Positions 6,401 through 14,121 of a stretch of 24,220 nucleotides of DNA are shown here, one piece after another. The position numbers and the translations under genes are program-made. How positions within the stretch are numbered: position 1 is the first letter of the stretch; each line of letters opens with the position of its first letter. The DNA comes from Clostridia bacterium (lineage in GTDB: Bacteria; Bacillota; Clostridia; Oscillospirales; CAG-272), in contig CAAGGQ010000154.1 in NCBI GenBank assembly GCA_900769475.1, forward strand, positions 1 to 24,220, given 5' to 3'. The notes beneath the pieces are model-generated. The model saw only the letters and a list, made by a program, of their open reading frames with translations. It was not told the DNA's origin and did not search any database.

Positions 6401-8059
6401 TTATTTACATTCGGTCACCTTTTCCCGTACGCCAAGAAGGTAGGGGGGCGACACCGAAAGCTCATCCACGCCCATGTCCAGCAACCGCTGAGTCAGGCGT
6501 AGGTCGGCGGCCATCTCTCCGCATACCCCGATCCAGCCGCCGCGAGCGTGAATGGCGTTGGCGGCCAACTCCACCAGGCGGAGCACCGGCTCGGCGTTGC
6601 GTTCTCCCAGGGGCGCCACCTTGGGGTTCTGACGGTCGATGGCCAGGGTATACTGGGTCAGATCGTTGGTTCCCACCGAGAAGAAATCCACCTCCTCGGC
6701 CAGCTCCCGGCTCATTAGGGCTGCGGCGGGGGTCTCCACCATGATACCGAATTCGATCTTGGAATCAAAGGGGATCTGCTCCCGGGAGAGCTCCTCTTTG
6801 CATTCCTCCAATAGATCCCGACAGCGGCGCACCTCCTCTACCGAAACGATCATGGGGAGCATGACCGAGATGGTGCCTTTGGCCGAGGCACGGAGGATGG
6901 CGCGGAGCTGAGTCTTAAAGAGGGCCTCCCGTGCCAGGCAAAGCCGCACGGCGCGAAAGCCCAGGGCGGGATTGACCTCCTCGGGCAGGTCGAAATAAGC
7001 AATGCGCTTATCGGCACCAATATCCAGGGTGCGGATCACGGTGCGCTTGCCCTGCATTTTGGAGAGGATGGCATCGTAGGCCGCCACCAGCTCCTCCTCG
7101 GTGGGGTAGCGATCTCGGGAGAGATAGAGGAATTCGCTTCGCAACAGACCGATCCCGTCGGCACCGTTGACCATAGCGGTCTCGGCCTCGGCCTCATCCC
7201 CCACATTAGCGTAGATCAGGATCCGCTTTCCGCTGCGGGTCACCGCAGGCTTGTTGAGCAGGGTGCGAAGGTAGCGGTCATGCTCCCGGGCGATCTCGTT
7301 CTCCCGTTCCACCAGCCGCCGGAATTCGGCAAGGGTTTGCTCGTTGGGGGCAAGGATCAACGTTCCCTGGGCGGCGTCCAAAAGGGCAAGGGAGCCCTCG
7401 TAGCCCTCGTCCAGCTGTCCTACTCCCACCAGCGCCGGGATTCCCATAGCGCGTGCTAAGATCGAGGTGTGGGAATTGGGCGTTCCCTCCAGAGTGACAA
7501 ATCCCAGGATATGATCTTTTTCCAGGGACATGGTTTGGGAGGGGGTGAGATCCCGGGCCACCAGGATATAGGGGGTGTCCGGCGAGGGAGCGGCGGGGTC
7601 TTTGTGACTTCCCGAAAGATTGAGCAGGATGCGGTCGGCCACGTCCTTCACGTCGGCGGCACGCGCCGAGAGATAGGGATCCCCCAGGGCGAGTAAGGCC
7701 TCGGAGGTCTCACGGGCGGCTCGCTCCACCGCCTGCTCGGCAGAGGCCCCCTCATGGAGTGCGTCCTCCATTGCCAGGGTCAGCTCCTCATCCTCCAGAA
7801 GCATCGCGTGGATCTCAAAGATCTGTGCCTCGGTTTGTCCCACCTCGGCCAGGGCACGGCGGTGGAGCATGCCGATCTGTTCTCTTGCTTGCTCCAGGGC
7901 GGACTTTAGCCGAAGGGTTTGGGCGTGGGGATCGCATCCCTCGGATGCCGTAGGACGGGGCACGGCTTGGGACTTGTAGAAATGAAGAGGGCCTGCCACC
8001 TTTCGGGTGCCAATGCCGATCCCCTTGACGGCCTGATTGGGGGGAGGAGAGGCTTTCAT
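6401..8059 (-). CDS. ptsI: Phosphoenolpyruvate-protein phosphotransferase (PTS Enzyme I)
   Basis: A 552-residue Enzyme I, slightly shorter than the usual 570 or so. The N-terminal HPr-interaction and phosphohistidine region is followed by the active His197 in GTPNSHTSILARAMGIPALVG, where the family usually has GGRTSHTAI. The C-terminal PEP-binding TIM barrel shows TLDIGADKR, ALGFRAVRL, SVGTNDLTQYTLAIDR and the catalytic cysteine in GVCGEMAAD. It transfers phosphate from PEP to HPr. The start at 8059 gives an ATGA overlap with the HPr stop and has GGGGGG upstream. The open frame runs 24 bases further, but that would read back into ptsH. Followed after 21 bp by the EIIA gene. Confidence 0.92.
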   Translation of the reverse strand: MKASPPPNQAVKGIGIGTRKVAGPLHFYKSQAVPRPTASEGCDPHAQTLRLKSALEQAREQIGMLHRRALAEVGQTEAQIFEIHAMLLEDEELTLAMEDALHEGASAEQAVERAARETSEALLALGDPYLSARAADVKDVADRILLNLSGSHKDPAAPSPDTPYILVARDLTPSQTMSLEKDHILGFVTLEGTPNSHTSILARAMGIPALVGVGQLDEGYEGSLALLDAAQGTLILAPNEQTLAEFRRLVERENEIAREHDRYLRTLLNKPAVTRSGKRILIYANVGDEAEAETAMVNGADGIGLLRSEFLYLSRDRYPTEEELVAAYDAILSKMQGKRTVIRTLDIGADKRIAYFDLPEEVNPALGFRAVRLCLAREALFKTQLRAILRASAKGTISVMLPMIVSVEEVRRCRDLLEECKEELSREQIPFDSKIEFGIMVETPAAALMSRELAEEVDFFSVGTNDLTQYTLAIDRQNPKVAPLGERNAEPVLRLVELAANAIHARGGWIGVCGEMAADLRLTQRLLDMGVDELSVSPPYLLGVREKVTECK

Positions 8060-8322
8060 GCGTCCCCCCATTGGGTGGAGCAAAAGGACTCCAGAGCGGT
8101 TGCGGCGGCATCCTCGTCCTCCCCGCGGATCTCGAAGGTGAGAAGGGCGCCGTGGGTGGCCCCCAGACGCATCAAAGAGAGCAGACGCTTGGCGTCGGCC
8201 TCCTTCCCGCTCAGGAGTACGCGGATCTCGGAGGTAAATTGCTTGGCAAAGGTAGCCAGCTTTCCCGCAGGGCGGGCGTGGATGCCGTTGGGGTCCTCCA
8301 CGGTATAGGAAAATGTTTTCAT
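8056..8322 (-). CDS. ptsH: Phosphocarrier HPr lacking the regulatory Ser46
   Basis: An 88-residue HPr with His15 in GIHARPAG, the site phosphorylated by Enzyme I. Aligned without gaps to Bacillus HPr, the GKTVNLKSIMGVMSLG region becomes GKEADAKRLLSLMRLG, so residue 46 is Arg instead of the serine phosphorylated by HPr kinase. The protein should therefore carry phosphate to the EIIA but could not act as a CcpA co-repressor through Ser46-P. The neighbours also suggest this: it is the first gene of an operon holding its own Enzyme I, EIIA and EIICB. The Shine-Dalgarno AAAGGA lies about 10 nt upstream of the ATG. No clear promoter could be set in the 114-bp gap upstream. CATAAT (read on the minus strand) is a possible -10 without a good -35. 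Confidence 0.9.
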   Translation of the reverse strand: MKTFSYTVEDPNGIHARPAGKLATFAKQFTSEIRVLLSGKEADAKRLLSLMRLGATHGALLTFEIRGEDEDAAATALESFCSTQWGDA

Positions 8323-8423
8323 GGTTTGATCGTCCTTTCCTGCAAACTGCGATTGAAAAACGCCTTTGTTGCTATTTTTCCTTTTTGGAGAAGGATTATG
8401 CAGAACAAGCGAAAAAAAGCGAC

Positions 8424-8480
8424 GAATAAAAAAGAAGCCCCCAACGGCGACCTGCGATAAAGCAGGTCGCCGTTGGGGGC
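8424..8480 (-). terminator. Strong intrinsic terminator of the topoisomerase gene
   Basis: Positions 8437-8455 and 8462-8480 are perfect 19-bp complementary arms around a 6-nt loop. Read on the minus strand the hairpin is followed by TTCTTTTTTATTC. It starts 6 bp beyond the stop of the leftward topoisomerase gene and separates it from the leftward PTS operon, which must therefore have its own promoter in 8323-8436. Confidence 0.92.
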
Positions 8481-8486
8481 GTGGAA

Positions 8487-10490
8487 TTATACGTCAATAT
8501 CCTTCATGTACCGACTGCCGTTTTCGGTAATGAACTTTTTACGGGCGGGGAGGTTGTCCCCAAGGAGAGTGTCGAACATGATGTCGGTGGCGGCGGCGTC
8601 CGCAGGGGAAACCGAAATCAGGCGGCGGGTCTCGGGGTTCATGGTGGTCTGCCACATCATTTCGGGCTCGTTCTCACCAAGACCCTTGGAGCGCTGCAGG
8701 GTGTACTTCTTGTTGCCCAGCTTCTTTAAGATCTCGGCCTTTTCAAACTCGTCGTAGGCAAACAGCGTTTCGTCCTTGGTGGTGATTTCAAACAGAGGCG
8801 ACTCGGCAATGAAGACTCGATGTTCGGCCAGGAGGGTGGGGAGCAGACGGTAGAACAGGGTGAGGAGCAGGGTGCGGATCTGAAAGCCGTCCTCATCGGC
8901 ATCGGTACAGATGATGATCTTGGACCAGCGAAGATTGTTCAGATCAAAGGTGTTGTTCTCCATCTTTCGCTTGGAGCCGTGGATCTCCACGCCGCAACCG
9001 ATGACCTTGAGCAGATCGGTGATGATCTCACTCTTAAAGATCTTGTCGTAGTCGCTCTTCAGGCAGTTCAGGGTTTTTCCGCGCACCGGGATGATGGCCT
9101 GGAATTCGGCGGCACGTCCCAGCTTACAGGAGGTCAGAGCCGAATCACCCTCTACAATGTAGAGCTCGGCCACGTTGGGATCCTTGGAACGGCAGTTGAC
9201 GAACTTTTCCACGCTGTTGGCGGCGTCGATGGTGCCCGAAAGCTTCTTTTTGATGTTGATGCGCGCCTTTTCGGCGTCCTCACGGCTGCGCTTGTTTACC
9301 AGCACCTGGTTGGCAAAGAGCTCGGCGGCCTTGGGATTTTCGATAAAGTAGATCTCCAGCTGCTTCCGCAGGAACTCGTTGAGTGCCTCGGCAATAAAGG
9401 TGTTGTTGATCGCCTTTTTGGTCTGGTTCTCGTAGGAAGTCATGGTGGACTGGCTGTTGATCACCAGCACCAGGCAATCGGCAATATCGTTAAAGGCAAT
9501 CTTGCTCTCGTTTTTGGTATAGCGGTTGGTGGACTTCATGTATTTGTCCAGCGCGTACACAAAGGCCAGGCGCACTGCCTTATCAGGGGAACCGCCGTAT
9601 TCCAGGAAGCTGGAGTTGTGATAGTATTCCAGCATGGTCACGGTGTTGGAAACACAGAAGGACACGTCGGCTTTGAATTTGTATTCGTCCTTGTCCTCGC
9701 GGTCGCGTCCCCGGGTCTCCAAATGCCAGTTCACCGGCTCGGTCAGGGATGCTTCTCCCGCCACCTCGCGAATATAATCCGAGATGCCGTCCTGGTACAC
9801 GAACTTTTGCTCCTCCAGCTGTCCGTCCTCCTGCTCGATGCAGAGAGTGAAGCAGATGCCGGGATTGACCACGGCCTGACGGTGAAGCACGTCACGGTAG
9901 AAATCGTGGGGAATGTTGATATCGGTAAAGACCTCCAGGTCGGGGCGCCAATGCACCACGGTACCCGTGCGCTTTTCCCTGCCCACCAAGGGGCGCTCCT
10001 GGAGCTCGCCCTGCACCTCGCCGCGGCGGAAGGAAATGGTGCGCTCGGTGGTGCCGTCGTAGGAGCGAACCACCATAAACTCCGAGCTGTATTGGGTTGC
10101 ACAGGCACCCAGGCCGTTCAGACCCAGGGAATATTCGTAGGCTGCGTCGCCGCTGTTGTTATCGTATTTGCCGCCGGCATACAGCTCACAGTAGATCAGA
10201 TCCCAGTTCCAGCGCCCCTCGCTTTCGTTCCAGCCCAGGGGAACGCCGCGGCCGTGGTCGTCTACCAAAATGCTTTTATCCTTGTACACGGTAATGCGGA
10301 TCTCGTCGCCATGCCCCTCCTTGGCCTCGTCCACCGAGTTGGAGAGGATCTCAAAAAAGGAGTGCTCACAGCCCTCCAGACCGTCCGAGCCGAAAATGAC
10401 CGCGGGACGCTTCCGCACGCGGTCGGCGCCCTTCAGGGCTTTGATGCTTTGATCGTTGTATTGTTGCTTTTGAGTGCTCTTACTTGCCAT
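8487..10490 (-). CDS. Divergent type IIA topoisomerase B subunit (GyrB/ParE-like)
   Basis: A 667-residue ATPase/TOPRIM subunit. GHKL ATPase motifs: E47 and N51 in FEILSNSVDEA, DDHGRG at 78-82, and GLNGLGA at 123-129 in place of the usual GGLHGVGA. The transducer domain has QTKKAINN where GyrB has QTKTKLGN. The TOPRIM domain shows catalytic Glu447 in YIVEGDSALTS and the metal-binding TDADEDG (residues 529-535), followed by QIRTLLLT instead of HIRTLLLT. The C-terminal motifs are RSKGLGENEPEMMW and TTMNPETRRL. All catalytic residues are present, so it should be active with a GyrA/ParC partner, but none is next to it. It differs from classical GyrB (VRKRPAVIFGSDGLEG versus VRKRPGMYIGSTG), so it is probably ParE or an extra clostridial subfamily. 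AAAGGAC supports the start. Confidence 0.88.
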   Translation of the reverse strand: MASKSTQKQQYNDQSIKALKGADRVRKRPAVIFGSDGLEGCEHSFFEILSNSVDEAKEGHGDEIRITVYKDKSILVDDHGRGVPLGWNESEGRWNWDLIYCELYAGGKYDNNSGDAAYEYSLGLNGLGACATQYSSEFMVVRSYDGTTERTISFRRGEVQGELQERPLVGREKRTGTVVHWRPDLEVFTDINIPHDFYRDVLHRQAVVNPGICFTLCIEQEDGQLEEQKFVYQDGISDYIREVAGEASLTEPVNWHLETRGRDREDKDEYKFKADVSFCVSNTVTMLEYYHNSSFLEYGGSPDKAVRLAFVYALDKYMKSTNRYTKNESKIAFNDIADCLVLVINSQSTMTSYENQTKKAINNTFIAEALNEFLRKQLEIYFIENPKAAELFANQVLVNKRSREDAEKARINIKKKLSGTIDAANSVEKFVNCRSKDPNVAELYIVEGDSALTSCKLGRAAEFQAIIPVRGKTLNCLKSDYDKIFKSEIITDLLKVIGCGVEIHGSKRKMENNTFDLNNLRWSKIIICTDADEDGFQIRTLLLTLFYRLLPTLLAEHRVFIAESPLFEITTKDETLFAYDEFEKAEILKKLGNKKYTLQRSKGLGENEPEMMWQTTMNPETRRLISVSPADAAATDIMFDTLLGDNLPARKKFITENGSRYMKDIDV

Positions 10491-10528
10491 AGATGCGTCC
10501 TTTCGTTATTTTGTCGTTTATCCTAATT

Positions 10529-10557
10529 ATTATAACAGAAAAAAAGACGTTTGAAAA
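10529..10557 (-). promoter_or_regulatory. Promoter of the topoisomerase gene
   Basis: On the minus strand a perfect TATAAT (10534-10529) lies 38 bp upstream of the ATG. TTTTCA (10557-10552) sits 17 bp further up as a weak -35. This promoter is back to back with the murD promoter in the same 188-bp gap. Confidence 0.65.
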
Positions 10558-10606
10558 GGGGGGAAAATGTTTTTTTTGAAAAAAAGGTTTTTTTCGCCCG
10601 ATGCTA

Positions 10607-10635
10607 TTGCAATCGAAGGAAAAATAGAATATAAT
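10607..10635 (+). promoter_or_regulatory. SigA-type promoter of murD
   Basis: TTGCAA (10607-10612), a 17-bp spacer and a perfect TATAAT (10630-10635), 43 bp upstream of the murD start codon. Confidence 0.8.
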
Positions 10636-10678
10636 ATAAACTGAAAGACTATCGGCTTTGCAAAAGGGAGGAAAGGAT

Positions 10679-12136
10679 ATGGCTCGGAAAACACGCATCG
10701 AGGATCTTTGCGGCAAACGCTGCGCGGTGATCGGACTTGGAAAAAGCAACGATGCCGTTATCACCTTCCTGCATGCCCACGGAGCTCGGATCGTTGCCAG
10801 AGACGCCAAGGAGCGCGCCTCCCTGGGGGAGGTTGCTGAGCGCATGGAGCGCCTTGGCGTGGAGCTTCGGTGTGGCAAGGGTTACCTGGAGGAGCTTAAC
10901 GAGGAGCTGATCTTTCGCGCTCCCGGCGTGCCCCCCTGGCTTCCCGAGATCGAGGCGGCGATGGCGCGAGGCGCGACCCTGACCTCGGAGATCGAGCTCT
11001 TCCTGGAGCTGACCCCGGCCCGCGTGATCGGGATCACCGGCAGTGACGGCAAGACCACCACCACCACTTTGACGGGGCTGATGCTGGAGGCTGAATGTCG
11101 CCGGACGGGAAGGGGACGCGTCTTTGTGGGGGGAAACATCGGAGTGCCCCTGTTGCCCCTGGTGGAGTGCATGACGGCCGAAGATTTTGCCGTGGTGGAG
11201 CTTTCCAGCTTTCAGCTGCAAACAGCCACTCGCTCGGTGGAGCGTGGGGCGATCACAAACGTTACCCCTAATCATCTGAACTGGCATGCCGACATGGCAC
11301 AGTATACCAACGCCAAGTGCAACATCTACCGCCACGAGGGAAATCGGCTCCTGGTTACCAACGCCGAGAACGAGGTGACCTCCGCCCTGGCCAAGGCCCA
11401 TCCCGGCAACGTGACCCTCTTTTCCTCCCGTGTGGAGGCTCCCGCAACTCTGTTGCGCAAGCCCGGCGACACCGCCGTGTACCAAAGGGACGGATGGATC
11501 TATCTTCACAACGGAAGCGAGGAGACCCCTATGCTGGTGATCTCCGAGATCCGCTTGCCCGGGGTGCATAATTTGGAAAACTACATGACCGCCATTGCCC
11601 TGACCCAAGGGCTGGTTTCAAGGGAATCGATCCGCGAGGTGGCGAGGTCCTTTGGAGGCGTGCGCCATCGCCTGGAGCAGGTGGCGGTGATCGGCGGCGT
11701 GACCTATTATAACAGCTCCATTGATTCCTCTCCCACCCGCACCGCGGCGGCGCTTTCGGCGCTGGCACCCCAAAAGCCCATCGTGATCTGCGGTGGCTAC
11801 GATAAAAAGACCCCCTACGAGCCCCTGGCCCGGGCACTCTGCGAGCACGCCAAGGCGGTGGTGCTCACGGGCGCGTCGGCGCCTCTGATCCGCAGGGCGC
11901 TGGAGGCCGAGATGGAGGTGCGGGAATGTTGCCTGCCCCTCTTTGAGAATCCCGATTTCGCGTTGGCCTTCGGTCTTGCCGTGGACGCGGCAGGGGAAGG
12001 GGACGTGGTCCTGCTTTCCCCCGCCTGCGCCAGCTTTGACGCCTTCCGCAATTTTGAGGAGCGGGGTGACACCTTCTGTCGCCTGGTGCGTGGGCTGGCC
12101 GAGGTGAATCCAACGAAAGGAGAAGATTCCCAATGA
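10679..12136 (+). CDS. murD: UDP-N-acetylmuramoyl-L-alanine--D-glutamate ligase
   Basis: A 485-residue Mur ligase, somewhat longer than the usual 450 or so. It adds D-glutamate to UDP-MurNAc-L-Ala in the cytoplasm during peptidoglycan synthesis. The N-terminal Rossmann-like domain has CAVIGLGKSNDAV. The ATP-binding loop is GITGSDGKTTTTTL (residues 118-131). The central domain has VTPNHLNWH, and the YTNAKCNIYRH region holds the lysine expected to be carbamylated. The C-terminal domain has YNSSIDSSPTRT and ICGGYDKKTPYEPLA, the MurD-type version of these motifs. GGAGGAAAGGA immediately precedes the ATG at 10679. The stop overlaps the next start (ATGA), so it is translationally coupled to a DUF975 membrane protein. 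It is not in a division/cell-wall gene cluster, as murD usually is. Confidence 0.92.
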   Translation: MARKTRIEDLCGKRCAVIGLGKSNDAVITFLHAHGARIVARDAKERASLGEVAERMERLGVELRCGKGYLEELNEELIFRAPGVPPWLPEIEAAMARGATLTSEIELFLELTPARVIGITGSDGKTTTTTLTGLMLEAECRRTGRGRVFVGGNIGVPLLPLVECMTAEDFAVVELSSFQLQTATRSVERGAITNVTPNHLNWHADMAQYTNAKCNIYRHEGNRLLVTNAENEVTSALAKAHPGNVTLFSSRVEAPATLLRKPGDTAVYQRDGWIYLHNGSEETPMLVISEIRLPGVHNLENYMTAIALTQGLVSRESIREVARSFGGVRHRLEQVAVIGGVTYYNSSIDSSPTRTAAALSALAPQKPIVICGGYDKKTPYEPLARALCEHAKAVVLTGASAPLIRRALEAEMEVRECCLPLFENPDFALAFGLAVDAAGEGDVVLLSPACASFDAFRNFEERGDTFCRLVRGLAEVNPTKGEDSQ

Positions 12137-13092
12137 ACCAAACCGATTTTTGGGATCCCATTCCCCCACGAGCCTCCCCGCGCAGAGCCAAGGAGATCCG
12201 CGCCGAGGCGCAAAGAGCCCTCAAGGGCAACTGGGTCATGGGATCGGTGATCACCTTCCTCTATCAGCTCTTTACGGGGCTTTCGGTGGCGGTGGGAATG
12301 ATCCCCATGTATATATTTGGCTTTTTTATCGTTCTTCACTCCGAGGAGCTGGAGTCCGCCGTGAGCCCGGGGGCGATCCTGCTGCTGTTTTTTGCGGCGT
12401 TTCTCCTCTGCTTCCTGGGGCTCTTCCTGGTGGGTGCTCCCCTGACCCTGGGATACTTCAAAATGCACCTGGATCTGGTGGACGGAAAGGCTCCCGCCCT
12501 CAAGGATCTTTTTCACTTTTTCAAGATTGGCTACCGAAAGGCCGTGGGCGCCTACGCCCTGTATTACGGGGTGTGTTGCCTGTCCATACTTCCCGCCTTG
12601 GGTGGCGCGATCCTTGCCATCCTCTTGCAGGGACCTCCCGGGGAGGTACAAGCCACCGTGGTTCCTGCCGTTGACGTGAGCGCGTTCATCATGCTGGCCG
12701 GGATCCTTGGTTCGGCCGTGCTTTCGGTGGTCCTCAGTCTGCGGTACAGTATGGTCTTCTTCCTTCTGACCGATGAGCCCACCATGACCGTCCTCGACGC
12801 CTTCCGCAATTCCCGCGCCCTGATGAAGGGGAACCTGTGGCGCTTGCTTTGCCTGAGCTTCAGCTTTCTCGGCTGGTATCTGCTCCTCATTCTTGCTCAT
12901 TTCGTGACCTGCGGAACCGGTTCCATGATCGGAGCCTTTCCCCTCCAGCTGTACGTCATGACCTCCACCGCCGTTTTTTACGCAGAGATCAGTCATCGAC
13001 CCCTCCCGCCCTCGGACGAGCCGTGGGACGCAACCCCATCCGATTTCCTTCCTCCCTCGGAGGAGAATGAACCCCAATACAAAGGAGAATAA
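12133..13092 (+). CDS. DUF975 family membrane protein, copy 1
   Basis: A 319-residue polytopic protein with the DUF975 pattern. A positively charged N-terminus leads into LKGNWVMGSVITFL, the first membrane segment. LGYFKMHLDLVDGKA precedes the loop LKDLFHFFKIG, and the signature FRNSRALMKGNLWRLLCL is followed by the final hydrophobic pair and the FYAEIS end. About five to six membrane segments can be seen (around residues 38-65, 80-105, 140-165, 180-205 and 235-280). Function unknown; the family is widespread in Firmicutes. It starts inside the murD stop codon (ATGA), with AAAGGAG at about 12117-12123, and is followed after only 4 bp by a paralogue. The C-terminal tail is rich in proline and acidic residues. 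Confidence 0.82.
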   Translation: MNQTDFWDPIPPRASPRRAKEIRAEAQRALKGNWVMGSVITFLYQLFTGLSVAVGMIPMYIFGFFIVLHSEELESAVSPGAILLLFFAAFLLCFLGLFLVGAPLTLGYFKMHLDLVDGKAPALKDLFHFFKIGYRKAVGAYALYYGVCCLSILPALGGAILAILLQGPPGEVQATVVPAVDVSAFIMLAGILGSAVLSVVLSLRYSMVFFLLTDEPTMTVLDAFRNSRALMKGNLWRLLCLSFSFLGWYLLLILAHFVTCGTGSMIGAFPLQLYVMTSTAVFYAEISHRPLPPSDEPWDATPSDFLPPSEENEPQYKGE

Positions 13093-13096
13093 AACT

Positions 13097-14074
13097 ATGG
13101 ATAACCAACAATATCAACCCTACGATCCCGCGGTTCCCGAGTTTGAACCCATCGTAAAGAACGCGGCCTACTACCGCCGAGTGGCAAGACAAAAGCTGAA
13201 GAGCGTGTTTGGCGTTGCCATCATCGTGGTGCTTCTGGCCAGCCTTTTGGGCGGCCTTCCCGGAGGCGGCGTGTCCTTTTCCGCCGGTGGCTCGGGTGCC
13301 GAGGTGAATTTTGAGTTCGATCCCGCGACCCTGAAGGATATGACCTTTGAGTCCTTTGCTCAGATGTTGTTTGGAGAGCAGATCGAAGCCGACCGTGCCG
13401 CCATGCTTCTGACCCTCGTGCTGACAGCCCTGGGATTCTCGGTGGTCATTTCCGGTCTGCTCAATCTGTTCGTCGGCTCGCCCATTACCCTGGGGCTGCA
13501 GCGCTTCTTCCTCAACGTCATGGATGGGGAGAACACCACCGTAAGCGTGCTGTTTTCCTACTTTAAGCTGGCTTATTGGAAATCCATCGGCCTGCGCATT
13601 CTGCACTCTCTGATCCTCACCCTGGCCTCTCTGCCCCTGCTGTTGCTCATGGGAGGCGTGGTGGTTGCCATGTTCCTGACCGAGAACATGACCATGGTGC
13701 TTGGCGCGTTTGCTCTTGCCATGGCGGCCTGCATCCCCTTCTCGCTTCTGGCCTTGGTCATTGAATACCGCTACCATTACTGCTTTATGATCCTGGCCGA
13801 GTACCCCCAGATGCGGGTGGTGGACGCCCTGCGGAATTCCGCGCAGATCATGAAGGGGAACAAGTGGCGCCTCTTCTGCCTGAACATCAGCTTCATCGGC
13901 TGGGTGCTTCTGGCTACCTTCTGCACCTGCGGCATTGGTGTTTTCGTGCTGAGCCCCTACATGTACGCGGCCGACGCGGCCTTCTATGACGATATCACCA
14001 ACCGTCAGGCTGCGAAAGAAACCGAATTTCCCAGCGTAGACCCCGACGATTACATCGGACGCTCGGAGTTTTAA
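13097..14074 (+). CDS. DUF975 family membrane protein, copy 2
   Basis: A 325-residue paralogue of the preceding gene, with the same order of elements. AAYYRRVARQKLKSVFGVAII begins the conserved region, ITLGLQRFFLNVMDGE and VLFSYFKL form the central loop, and LRNSAQIMKGNKWRLFCL is the shared signature. The end is CTCGIGVFVLSPYMYAADAAFY, then DDIT. It differs by a glycine-rich, probably extracytoplasmic insert after the first membrane segment (GGLPGGGVSFSAGGSG followed by an acidic stretch). This copy matches the classical DUF975 ending better than copy 1. AAAGGAG at 13081-13087 sets the start at 13097. An in-frame ATG at 13067 lies inside the upstream gene and is rejected. Function unknown. 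Confidence 0.84.
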   Translation: MDNQQYQPYDPAVPEFEPIVKNAAYYRRVARQKLKSVFGVAIIVVLLASLLGGLPGGGVSFSAGGSGAEVNFEFDPATLKDMTFESFAQMLFGEQIEADRAAMLLTLVLTALGFSVVISGLLNLFVGSPITLGLQRFFLNVMDGENTTVSVLFSYFKLAYWKSIGLRILHSLILTLASLPLLLLMGGVVVAMFLTENMTMVLGAFALAMAACIPFSLLALVIEYRYHYCFMILAEYPQMRVVDALRNSAQIMKGNKWRLFCLNISFIGWVLLATFCTCGIGVFVLSPYMYAADAAFYDDITNRQAAKETEFPSVDPDDYIGRSEF

Positions 14075-14121
14075 TTCCAAAACAGAAATAACGATAACAA
14101 AAAACGATAAGGAATATCAAC

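Noticed and set aside
8323..8436. CcpA cre site or antiterminator (RAT) hairpin upstream of the PTS operon
   Set aside because: The only cre-like string (TGAAAAACGC) has one base too many before CG, and no LicT-type hairpin with an overlapping terminator could be drawn.
8820..10526. 568-codon rightward open frame antisense to the topoisomerase gene
   Set aside because: The topoisomerase frame has full catalytic motifs; this one has none and shows only mirrored codon bias.
11815..13077. 420-codon leftward open frame antisense to murD and the first DUF975 gene
   Set aside because: Low-complexity, charged sequence opposite two supported genes, with no start signals.
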